DNA from: Siphonodentalium dalli
Lineage: Eukaryota > Mollusca > Scaphopoda > Gadilida > Siphonodentaliidae
Length of the DNA stretch: 64,000 nt
Direction of reading: 5' to 3'
NCBI GenBank assembly: GCA_032622095.1
Contig: CP136061.1
Coordinates: 191,274,369-191,338,368 of the forward strand
The notes below the pieces were generated by a model. The model was not told where the DNA came from and made no database searches. It was given only the letters and a program-made list of their open reading frames with translations. The translations under genes and the position numbers were made by a program. Below are positions 24,125 through 34,464 of this stretch, in pieces. Each line of letters opens with the position of its first letter. Positions within the stretch are counted from its first letter, which is position 1.

Positions 24125-24298
24125 TAATAATAGTAATAACATGATTTTGTCAGGCGCTTTGGTTTATTGACGGCCCTCCAGGAATGATTAACAGCCCTCG
24201 GTCCTATTAGCAGCCCTCAACTGCGTCTCAGGCCTCTAATAGGCCCTCAGGCTGTTAGTCATTCCTGTCGGGCCGTTAATAAACCGTAACGCCCTTTG
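24125..24298. repeat. GGCC-rich palindrome, unit P4 (diverged)
   Basis: Left arm TAATAGTAATAACATGATTT, then GGTTTATTGACGGCCC; the right arm mirrors to GGGCCGTTAATAAACC. Preceded by another hairpin at about 23975-24035 (GGCGGGCGTTAATG facing CATTAACGCCC). Confidence 0.65.
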
Positions 24299-24587
24299 TT
24301 TCTGCTAACCCGACCGACCCTATTTAAAAGCGCTGAGTCTAAACTTTTTATTGCGATTGAAAAACTGACTTTTAAAAAATAATGGTGTCTGTGAATGTTT
24401 CATGCATTTAACACATTCTGGACTCCTCGACCTATGACCTCTGGGGCATCTGACGAGGTTTGCCGAATGGCATTTAACAGCGATAAAAGCATGGCGGGCG
24501 CTTCTCTAAATAGATATGTATCTCCCATTAAAAACAGCCGGTGCTTTGGATAAAGTAAACAGAATTCACACTACAACAACAGCAACA

Positions 24588-25010
24588 ATGGCTACATCCA
24601 TAGACCAGCACGTTTTTGTGGCTATCTATCTGGACGAATGTGTCCACGGCGGAAGCAAAAAAATATATATTTTAAAAAATTAAAAAAAAGATCCGATCGA
24701 TAGACAACAAAGCCAAAATTGAAGAACTCTTCTTTTAAATCCAACCGGATAAGACTGACTTCAGTAAGGTTAAAGTGAGGTGCCATACATCGGCAGAGTT
24801 GGCGCCTTTCGACATAAATGGTGAAATGAAAGTTAAGGAGTTGTCAGCATTCAACATAAACCATATCGAGTTTGTTTGCGGTGATAGAGAGATCATGGAA
24901 CAGATCGAACATGATACTATAACTTTGAATCTGAGTTTCTTGTTTCTATATCCCATGGGTTGACCACATTGAGACTAAGAAGTCCATAATGTGGGCTCAT
25001 ATCAAGTATT
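24588..25010 (+). pseudogene. Broken ORF of unknown family
   Basis: An ATG in good context (AGCAACAATGG, 24588) opens MATSIDQHVFVAIYLDECV, which stops at a TAA near 24679 in an A-rich tract. A second frame from about 24739 to 24963 reads KVRCHTSAELAPFDINGEMK and onward. A third frame then continues with DHIETKKSIMWAHIKYYTDP up to about 25015. The three segments look like one protein interrupted by two frame changes. The upstream 150 bases hold no clear promoter. No domain is recognised. It ends exactly where the GC-rich minisatellite and inverted-repeat end begin. It could also be a gene with small introns or a decayed transposon protein. Confidence 0.35.
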
Positions 25011-25250
25011 ATACAGATCCTCTCAAAATAAGTGTCCCTCTCGACCGCGTTGGAACCGCGTTGAGAATTTACCATCAACGTGGTTCTCGTGTTAACACAA
25101 TGCGGTCGTAACGTTACTCCAACGCGGTCGAGGTAACCATCAACGCAACATAACGCGGTCGGCATGACCGTCAACGCAACAAACGCGGTCGAGGTAACCG
25201 TCAATGTAACAAACGCAGTCAAGATAACCGTCAACGAAATGGAACATTGC
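25008..25250. repeat. GC-rich minisatellite with terminal inverted repeat (left)
   Basis: Starts TACAGATCCTCTCAAAATAA, then runs of AACGCGGTCGAGGTAACCGT / CAACGCAACA-type units about 30-35 bp long. The start matches, in inverted orientation, the right end of a similar GC-rich block at 32690-32915 (minus strand TACAGACCTTCTCGAAATAA). The two could be the outer ends of one large element or two members of a family. Confidence 0.6.
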
Positions 25251-26002
25251 CAACATAATACAATGTATTTTGCGTGGTGGGAGGCACGGGTAATGCATGA
25301 TTGTTGGTGTTAAAACTAATAAATAAATGTAGATCACGTTGATCGCGCTGCACGAATTAATAGAGTTGCAATTGAGACTTCTAACAAACAACGAGAGGCC
25401 GATCACGATCGGCAGATGTTTAACCCATACCTTGGCGCTAGCGATTAGCTATAACTGATAATTGGTCAAAGATATGATCACAGTAAAAAAATACATATAT
25501 GAGTACCAAACTTAAAATCAAAAGCTAAAATAATTTGTCTTAAGAAGGGGTTAAAGTAATTGGGGTGGGGGAGAAGTCGTTTTAAATCTCATAACTCCAT
25601 CCCTATTCACACAAGGACCTCTCACTGTGAGATCCAATTGTTTAGCCATTAATCAATTTGACAGATAGGATAAACAATTATCCAGCCAGCAGGTTGTTCA
25701 TCTTTACCTTCATACAACCACCCCCTGGAGCTCTGTAACATATGTTATCACTCAATTAATAACAGATTTCGCTTGGAATGACATCTATTAAAGGTATTCT
25801 CATATACTATGGATATTGGATGTTCACATGACAATTTATTGATATCATTATATTACATGCAACTATTGCAATAAAATCTTCACATTTTCAATACAGGACT
25901 TCACAACTAATTAATGAAATACAACTAAAACAAATTACATTTAGTGTCTTTAATTAAATTTTTTTTATTATTATTATAAAAGTTTTTAAATATTTGTTTA
26001 TG

Positions 26003-28017
26003 TTAAAGGATTTATTCGGTCTAGAAACTACAAAACGCAATCGGAAAGCCCTCCCTGTTGTGATTAAAATGATCCAAGTCCCATTCCGATCGCATAATAA
26101 ATAACCCGTAAAATAAATAAATAATACCACCACCGGTATTCGGAGATTTCCGTGACTAAACTACGAGTGACGTACTTGTGGGGAGCAAATTAAAAACACA
26201 GATTCGGAGCCGGAGTTTATTATGCAGACTACGATGACGTAATCGTAAGTCAGTCGATACTAAAATGCGGAGTCGTATGTGCGCGTGTGGTGTACAGATT
26301 ACGTTACGCTTTGGCCGTTTATCTGGAATAGAAGACAATAATTCTGTGAATACAGTAATTAATAGCGCCTAGAATAGTTGTTGTTTTTGTAGCCATTAAT
26401 AACATGCCGGCACGTGTCTGTTTTGGTGAATAGATGGCAGTATTAGTGCTTTGATTGTCTCGCGTATTCACTCGGTGATTTGTAATCACTCAGCGACTAT
26501 TCATCAGTGTCATTCGCGAACTTGTTTGCACTCTAAAATGCCACAAAGTGAATAGAAAGAACATTATCTCTCTGTTCATACTTATATAAGAAGCGCCCAA
26601 ATTTATATAAACACTGGGCTGAATAATGTTAACTCTATTTAGGCGCTTTTGTTTTGTGTTTGTTTGTTGTTTTACTTTCGATATAAATATCCCGAGTATC
26701 TGTCATCGCCACATATTCCAAGATGCCTAGTAGATGTAGTGTGTTCAGTTGTGGGCGGGCTAGCGATCCATTATTTAGTACCTCCAAAAAGACAACACAG
26801 TGCGTAATTTAGAACGCTCTTTATTGTCTACCACTTTTGGGAGACGGAAGCATGGACGCTCTTTATATTTAATTGTCACAATACCACATACAAAATCACC
26901 CATGACATATCGAAATAAAGCACGTTCATAATTGAGAACGCTCTTTATTGTCTACACCGCGACGAAAACATGGACGCTCTTTATTAGAGGCAATCATTGG
27001 AGTTTTGCTATGCTAACAATTCAAAAAAATCCTCTCTAGAAAGTCAATATGTGCCATCAAAACGTAAAATAAAACGAACAACAAACACAAACTGAAAAAC
27101 AATGCCAGCCTAGCCTTCAATTAAAAAAATGTCATTATGCCAAACTGCAGCCTAACTAATAATTTTTGTAGTTTCAACAGTCTGTTGTGTATTCGAGTGA
27201 ATTATTTTGTTTACTCACTTATCGATCTTGACTGGAAGGATTTTAGCAAGCTGTTCACAGTCGTGCACTTCTCCACACAAAATGTTTCGTGTGAAGAAAC
27301 AGACAGGAACATTATTATGACGAATTCAAGCCATCATGATACATACATGTACTAGTACAATAACTACCACCTTTTTAATCACACCCATTTGTAATTAATT
27401 GTACGCATATAGCGCACAACGGGGTGACACTAATGTGTAAACTAGCTTCCGAAATTGGTACCATACAACGAAGAATGAAGTACCGGTATATGCCAAACTT
27501 GTATTCTTTCAGAAACAGTTAAATTAGTTTTGCACGAAATTCCGCTCGCTCATTGCATTTCTGCATAAATTAATCTCATTTCAAATAACTTTTATCGCAT
27601 CAAAGTGCATTTTAGCCATCATTATTCGTTATATAATCCACATTCTAGTAAAGCCAGTTCATAATTCAGCACATTCAAACAGTTTTATTCCGTGAGCGCT
27701 ATTTATCGTAAAGGCTTAGGTAATTATCCAGCGTAATTTATCAACTCGTTATGCGATTGGCGGAATTATTTCAAGCTCCACCCACCGCTGTCATCGGTAA
27801 GCGTCGATGCAGATGATCGGTCATGTGACCGCGTTGTGGTCATGTGATCGCACTCATTGACTGACTTCGGATATTTCCGCGATTTTTTTAATATCATAAT
27901 AATATAAATACTATCTGCTCGATTTTGAATTTTCTTGGCGAAATGGGTCTGTTAGACATATATTATTATTATTATGACGATAAAAAAAATATTTTTTTGA
28001 CAGACTAATTCCTTTAA
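26003..28017. mobile_element. 2.0 kb TTAA-flanked DNA transposon with THAP-like remnant (Kolobok-like?)
   Basis: The left end reads TTAAAGGATTTATTCGGTCT and the right end on the minus strand TTAAAGGAATTAGTCTGTCA. The matching place in the other block copy (6105-6108) has a single TTAA, so this is a defined insertion with TTAA duplication. At 26723 a reading frame starts MPSRCSVFSCGRASDPLFST and stops at 26810-26812. Met-Pro followed by Cys-x4-Cys resembles the start of a THAP zinc finger, found in Kolobok and P-type transposases. The rest of a transposase is not visible. Repeats of AACGCTCTTTATTGTCTAC occur at 26813 and 26937. Confidence 0.8.
26723..26812 (+). pseudogene. THAP-like zinc-finger N-terminus, truncated
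   Basis: A 29-codon frame beginning MPSRCSVFSCG. The THAP domain typically begins Met-Pro-x-x-Cys-x(2-4)-Cys and continues for about 90 residues; here the frame stops early and becomes repeat-rich. The match is short and could be chance, but its position inside a TTAA-flanked transposon fits Kolobok-type elements. Confidence 0.35.
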
Positions 28018-29270
28018 ATTAAGCGAGGAAATTCAATCTAAACAAAATATGAAAAATCAAAATTTCAAATAAAAAAAAAGAAGGGTCATACCTCCTTTAA
28101 AATAAATTGGATCGAACCCATATTCAAACTCGAACTGTATTTTGGGATGAGAAACCTATATACAATATTTGGTTCTGATCAAATAGAAATTGTTAGAGTT
28201 ATCGCATTATGCCAAAAGTGTCTACAAACTGACAGACAGACGGATGGACAGACGAGTGGTCAATCCGGACATTGACACTATGTGTAAAAATACCATACTA
28301 TGGTATAGGTACACATAAAAAGTTTTATCTCATGCAGAGTACAGAAAAAATACATCAAACCTGGTGTGCCCCTTTCAATTCACATTTGTAACCAATTGAA
28401 ATCAATGTCGAAAAAGCTTTCCATTAATATATAGATAAAACAAACTAGACCTACATTTCTAAGTGTTATGAACAATTATTTTGCTCCCATAGACTGATAC
28501 AGAGCTCTCAAGTTTTTAAAAGTTTGAAAACCAAAGTTGGTAATGCTATCAAACAATGAAACCAGATTATGCCTTTAAGATGAAATTTAAATAACCATGC
28601 ATATATTCCACCTATGATATGACCAGAGGAACTTAGCTCTATAAAGTATATGTGATAAAGCCAACACATCACCTAGCAGTTAATTAACTCAATACAAGAG
28701 AGAGAAACTTAATGGCATTGTAACTCGATACTATATGTGTCTTCACAGCATTGCGAAGGTGATTTATTAGATACTATCTAGACAGTGCCACCTGTGTATC
28801 TTTGATATATATCAGTGATGAATAAAATAATCAAAGGACCATAACTCCATTGAAAAGTACCGGATCAAACCCAAAATCGAACTTGATCTGTATTTTGAGT
28901 CGAGAAACTTTAGTTCCTATCAGTTGAAAAATTATTGATTTATCGAAGTGTTCATGAATTCTATATCAAAGGGCCATAACTCCTTTAAAAACAATCGGAT
29001 CAAACCCATATTCGAACTCGATCTGTATTTTGGTCCGAGAAACTTGCATACCAAATTTGATTCTGATGAATCTGATCAGATAATTTTTTTTTGAGTTATG
29101 GTAGCATGCATGAATTCTAAGTCGAAAAAGGGCCATAACTCCGTAAAAAAAGCTCGGATCGAACCCATATTTGAACTCGATCTGTATTTGGTGCTGAGAA
29201 ATTCATATACAAAATTTGGTTCTGATCAGATAGAAAATATTTCAGTTAACGCACCATGCATAAAGTGTCT

Positions 29271-29305
29271 ACAGACAGACAGACAGACAGACAGACGGAC
29301 GGACG
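29271..29305. repeat. (ACAG)n / (ACGG)n microsatellite
   Basis: Seven or more ACAG units followed by ACGG units. It is part of the recurrent tail of the interspersed family that ends with the palindromic CCATACTATGG block. Confidence 0.9.
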
Positions 29306-29355
29306 AGTGGTCAATCCGGACGACACTATGTTTACCATACTATGGTATGGGTAAA

Positions 29356-29821
29356 CTTAAAAAACGTGTGAGTTCACGTTGCAATGTACATGCACATGTG
29401 CTTTGAATATTTAATATTCAGCGTCACATCCGATTAAAGGTCGATTACCTGTACGCCAAGGGTCCGATGTCATTTGAAATCTTCGTGAGGATAAGATAAC
29501 ACATACATGTACATGTGTAATCGACGTGGTAACCAATGATTTCTCACTTTTACTGACAGACCGCGGATCAAAAGCCTGCCGCGAATGATTGACATCGGTG
29601 CCAATGAACTCAAATATAATATGGGGCATGTCTTCGGTGAAAACCGAAGCTTCCAAAAGCAATGAATGTTTAATAGGAAAGAATTCATTCAACAATAATG
29701 GAAAGGCTAAATCACGAAATCAGCCTGAGATGATGGCATGTAGCCTAATATGTGTACATGAACACATGTACTTCTCTACCTGCAGTTTTGCATGTTCATC
29801 CGTGTGGGTACAAATTGAGTA
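29356..29821. other. Non-coding, no recognised gene
   Basis: Overlapping ORFs at 29411-29695, 29470-29688 and 29589-29822 are unrecognised. No inverted-repeat ends were seen. Confidence 0.4.
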
Positions 29822-29829
29822 ATTGTCTC

Positions 29830-30970
29830 TAGTGTTGGAAGGTTATAGAATTTATGTTTCGGTTTTGGTTTTTTGGGGTAAAAAAAACACCTCGGTTTCA
29901 GTTTCGGTTTTAGTATGCAATCACTTAACATATAGCAATTACTGCCAATTAGTCCCACATAACTGCTCAAAACAGGCACAACCAGTTACAGAGGTTTAAA
30001 TAGGTAAGTTGGTGAACAGCTTGTTGTGTTGCCAAGTTGGCTAATCCCCAAGTTTTGTTTTTCTGAAATGATTATTATGATATAAATATGAATGACAGAA
30101 AATAATTCTCTTTATTCTGCAATCAGCAGCGTAACCATAAAAGAACATAGAAATAATGAAACAAACAAACTTGAAGTCAGATAGTCACTCATGAGTCATG
30201 ACTGAGCCCCAGTCTTGACACCTTAACTGCCTAAAACACTTAGTCTGTAGTCACTCACAGCCCATCAGGGCCGTCACGTGTTAAGTTTTGGTTGAGAAAA
30301 ACTAACTGTTCCGCAATGTCTGGTTTTAGTCTAGATTTGATCTTAGGCTGGGCTGGTAATTTCCGATAGACGGTCTACACAAGAACTTTTTGGCCAGAAT
30401 GGCCAGGTTAGGAAATCTAACCCTATTCTCGGCCCACCAAGGGAATGGAAACAATTAATTTTGATCATGAACAGAAACAGTCACTAAATTTCTGAAACAC
30501 TGTTCAAACACCTTACACAGTTTTTATGAACCCCACTCTAAAACAGATTTGGTATGTCGTGGTGTCAGTAAAATAATTCTTATTGCTTTTCTGCATGTAG
30601 CATTGTATATAACGAATACGACATCCTTATGTTGTGTGAATTTAGAGTTGTCCTCCCTGCATCAGGTCACGACTCACAAACATGATTCAAAGAGACAGCC
30701 GACGTGGCGCTGACGAACATTGACACATGCCACGCAGGCACGCTGCAATTGAAAACTGTAATTCACACCCCGATAACTCAGTGTCAAGTTATTTCTGCAC
30801 CTGTTTCACAGACTTTTGCTTTGCTGAGGTTGCTCTGCCATCATGAACTGTGCATAATAGGGATTGGGGAACGGACGTTACTGTAAACGCGGTATTTTGC
30901 TCGGTTCGTTTTCTCGGTGTTGTCTCAACACCGAAATCGCGGTTTTAAAACCGACACCGTTACAACTCTA
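29830..30970. mobile_element. hAT non-autonomous transposon (1,141 bp) with perfect 8 bp TSD
   Basis: Flanked by ATTGTCTC on both sides (29822-29829 and 30971-30978). Ends are TAGTGTTGGAAGGTTATAGA and, on the minus strand, TAGAGTTGTAACGGTGTCGG. Subterminal regions at both ends carry CGGTTTT/ACCGAAA-type repeats. The 8 bp duplication and TAGRGTTG start are hallmarks of hAT elements. The interior encodes no transposase (longest ORF 60 codons at 30704-30886). Confidence 0.88.
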
Positions 30971-30978
30971 ATTGTCTC

Positions 30979-31570
30979 CTTTTATTGTGTCAGTTCCAAT
31001 GTCGGCCGAAACTGTATTCTACAGCATGTAACAATAAAGAGCATTCATATACTTTACGTCATGAACAAACGCAATGAACAAAACCAGAAATTTTCCAGTA
31101 GTTTTTAAATTTTCACACACGCTCGTTATCCATACCACCATCATATTAAATAAACCAACAATAATTATAAAATAAACACGATTTGTGGTTTATGCTGAAG
31201 AATACCAGGACTTGATTATTCAGACTTTAATTAGCCTTTCGTCGGCAGTTCGTAAAATATTATTCAGATTTTGCATGAAAAACCATAACTTCCCCATCGT
31301 GAACCTCTACTGGTATTTTACCACGCTTGCGTGACATTGTCTCGTCTTTTGAAGTCATTAGTAAATTTAGGTCAAAGGCCTTTCTGTATCCACATCTTTC
31401 TGGGGCAAGATATTATATTACTGTGTAGCAATTTGGTCAAGATGACTCCTCCTACCAGCTTGTCTTCTGTATTGATTGACAGTACGGCAAATTTGGATAT
31501 TCAATATCTGTCGCGCACACGTGGGCGTATCTCAAGTAGATTGACGTTCCAAATTTTTTTCCAAACAATG
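30979..31570. other. Non-coding, no recognised gene
   Basis: An 86-codon frame at 31331-31591 shows no recognisable domain and runs into the tandem repeat at 31571. No gene is supported. Confidence 0.4.
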
Positions 31571-32695
31571 CACAGGTGTGTCTTCCTTTGATATTGGCCA
31601 GACATTTAATTAATAGGGCGGTGATGATAATATGTTGTTGATTCTGTGTATAATGTCTGGATATTCCAATGCTTCCTCACAAGTATTTATTTCATCAACC
31701 GGGAACAGGACGACTTATTTCCCTTAAAGGGCTTATTTATTGTGTCGACTTTGATATTTTTCAGAACATCATTTTGAACGGCATCCGAACGGAGACCAGG
31801 AGTTGGAAAATATCACAGAATTATTCAAATGTGAAAGTAAATAAAAAAAATTTAAAAGATACTACAAATTTCTGAATTTCTTCCTAACAATTCACAGGTG
31901 TGTCTTCCTTTGATAACTAGTGTGCATGTCAGACATTTAATTAGGGCGGTGATGTTAATATGTTGTCGATTCTCTGTCATGTCTGGGCATTCCAATGCTT
32001 CCTCATACTCTAGTGTCCTGAATAGAAGAACAGACCGGAATAGTAGTACATGGTGGACGATTGGGCAAATTTCAATAATAGAACAGATCGGAATAGAAGT
32101 ACAGGTGGGAAAAATTCATAGATGTCTCAATATTCGAACAAGCCGATTATTGGCTATCAATCTGTCAACCCTCCATTGGTATTTGCTGGTACTTGAGTGT
32201 CCAATAACTGTATTTGAATTCAAAGTCAATGACATCCAGTTTTCGATATCTACCAGTACCAATACCGGCACATGTATTACTACTGGTACATGTACTACTA
32301 GTGGTAACTATAGATGGGGTTGAGTGTCATGACATGAATGCGTAATTGGCTGTTGCCAGCTGTGGCTTATAAATTTGTCAGTAAAATACTACAGCTTGTC
32401 ACAGCTGGCAATTTTTATACGATTAGGTCAGATCGAAATTGACAAAAATAATAAACATATAGACCGGAATAAGCTCATACAGGGCGGCAATTTTCTTCGG
32501 GACACTAGAGTAAGTATTTATATATTATCAACTGGGAACAGGATGACTTATTTCCCATAAAGGGCTTATTTATTGTGCCGTCTTTGATATTTTTCCGACA
32601 TCATTTTGAACGGAGATCAGGAGTTGGAAAATAACCTGAAATTATACAAATGTGAAAGTAAATAAAACAAAATTAAAAGATACCACAAAATAGGC
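31571..32695. repeat. Tandem duplication (~320 bp unit, two copies)
   Basis: Copy A (31571-31880) and copy B (31893-32695) both begin CACAGGTGTGTCTTCCTTTG and share GGGCGGTGATGATAATATGT, TCCAATGCTTCCTCA, AGGGCTTATTTATTGTG and GAGTTGGAAAATA. Copy B is longer because a TA-flanked MITE (32008-32510) interrupts it. Confidence 0.85.
32008..32510. mobile_element. TA-flanked MITE (503 bp) inserted in one copy of a tandem repeat
   Basis: The left end reads CTCTAGTGTCCTGAATAGAA and the right end on the minus strand CTCTAGTGTCCCGAAGAAAA. TA lies on each side (32006-32007 and 32511-32512). The sister repeat reads CCTCACAAGTATTT across the corresponding place, so the insertion is clean. TA targeting is typical of Tc1/mariner-like elements. 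Interior repeats of AACAGAYCGGAATAGWAGTA occur twice. Confidence 0.85.
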
Positions 32696-32915
32696 TAACG
32701 CAATTCAGCACTGACATTACGCGACCTCGTTGACTCCCGAGCAACGCGTTAAACTTCAACACGGTCCGCGTTAAACTTCAATGCAGTCCTAACATACACT
32801 CAACGCGTTATCAACGCCACGACTGCATTGCATTGACGTTACGACCACGTTGTTAACGGCCGAGGACCGCGTTAAAAGGGAAACTTATTTCGAGAAGGTC
32901 TGTACACGTATTGTT
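32690..32915. repeat. GC-rich repeat with terminal inverted repeat (right)
   Basis: Irregular units of AACGCGTTAAACTTCAA and CGTTAACGGCCGAGGACCG, ending GGGAAACTTATTTCGAGAAG then GTCTGTA. The end is the inverted counterpart of the sequence at 25008. Confidence 0.6.
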
Positions 32916-33974
32916 AAAAATATATAAAAATAAAAATATTAAAAAAAAAAAGTTTTGCCTGCCTACCGTCCCTATTTTTTTCCAGCTCGTTACCTAGCGG
33001 AAACAAACTTTTTTTTATTTAGCTTTCACTAGCTTTAGGGCAATTTATCTGATCTTCGATTTTGAAGATCCCCAGATTCCTCCCGAAAGATATTCGACAT
33101 TACTCGGTTTGACGTCTGGGTGTATTCTGCACATACTCCGAACAGATCCCCGATTTGTAACATACCCGAGCTACGGGACATAACTCTAATCCATACATGC
33201 CAAGTTTCATAAATACATTTCGCCGTATTGAAGAAACAAACACCACAGTCAAGTCGAAACGTGAAATATGTACCTATTTTTAAAAGCAGTGTATGAATAG
33301 GTAGTGATTGATAGTGCAGTGAACACGAACATAGCATGCTGGAATTGATGTTTTCAATAGTAGACTATACTTCTACTGTTTCAGCACTTAATGATTAAAA
33401 AATTGACTTTGTGCGCTTATTTTGTTTTTTTTAAAGTCTTTTTCGTAACGTCTGGTGGCGTTCTACACCACTGTAACTGACTGTTCTGTGTCTGTTCAAA
33501 GTCAATCTGTTGGCGTATATAAATATCGTCTGCATGATTGTTAAAAAAACAATTTTAATGATTGATTGATTGACATTCAATACCGGTAATTAATTAATTG
33601 TTACTTCATCTTTTTTATATATACGGTATAATTGCTGAGTACACAAATAAATGTAAATTATAACATCAAATAAAACACAACTTCAGTCAACATCAACAAA
33701 AACAACAGCGAAGTATACAATTAAGTATCTAGATCTCCGATGTTGAAGATCCCCCGGAGATACCCGAATCGGCTCGGCAATATTCGGAGGATCTTCAAAA
33801 TCAAAGATCCGCGTCCTTGCAGCTTTAGGCTAAGTTTAGGCCTAACAACAAATGAAATGTCAAATAGATTCAAATTAGCCATTATCCCATGAAACTTATG
33901 ACAGGCAAGAGACGTACAAAAAGTTATGATAGGCCTATTGTTGTTGCTGTTGTTGTTGATAGTCGGAGTGTTCC
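32916..33974. other. Non-coding; short inverted repeats
   Basis: GATCTTCGATTTTGAAGATC near 33051 and GGATCTTCAAAATCAAAGAT near 33789 are palindrome-like and face one another about 740 bp apart, which may mark a decayed element. The 100-codon minus frame at 33035-33337 is unrecognised. Confidence 0.4.
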
Positions 33975-34455
33975 ATACATGTTATCGCTGCAGTGAATTG
34001 ATCTGGGGCGAAGTATCACGTCTCGTTGAAGAGGTCAGATCGCTGGATCAAACGAGCCACCACAGGCGTCGAGTTTGATCCAGCGATCTGACCTCTTCAA
34101 CGAGACGTGATGCGAAGCCCAGATAAATTCACTGCAGCGATAACAGGTTTATTATGTGACATGCTTTTTATTTAAAAAGCACAATTTCTCTCATTAATTA
34201 TGAAATGAAACCAATTGCACACGCTCGCTAGTTTCAAAAATAAACAAAGAACTGTCCTGCTTTTTCCGGTCATGCGCAGTACTTATGCGAGATAGAGAAG
34301 GGTGGTTGGTTGGCGATTATCGCAATACGATAGGGGAACACTGTGTGCGTAACGTAACTATCGCAAGTATAACGTACTCTGAAAACTACTTATCGCCAAA
34401 TTCATGCTTCAAACATTTTAAACATGTCATCTTCAGCTTCTTTTATTTTATTTTT
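33975..34455. repeat. Two-module repeat with hairpin (module A then B)
   Basis: A hairpin with arms GTTATCGCTGCAGTGAAT and ATTCACTGCAGCGATAAC encloses GAAGAGGTCAGATCGCTGGA and its complement, ending AACAGGTTTATTATGTGACA. It is followed by CAATACGATAGGGGAACACT and the rest of module B. The order is swapped relative to 20995-21360. Confidence 0.65.
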
Positions 34456-34464
34456 ATAAAATAA

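Larger units (their letters stand above)
25386..29355. repeat. Duplicated repeat block, copy 2
   Basis: This block aligns with 5574-7262 in the same orientation: 25386-26002 with 5574-6104, and 28018-29115 with 6109-7262. It continues into a further unit with the (ACAG)n tract at 29271-29305 and the CCATACTATGG palindrome near 29331-29355. The large break in the alignment is the TTAA-flanked insertion at 26003-28017. Confidence 0.75.

Noticed and set aside
24440-24480. Possible hammerhead ribozyme core (CTGACGAG near 24450)
   Set aside because: The downstream GAAA element and the flanking stems could not be found.
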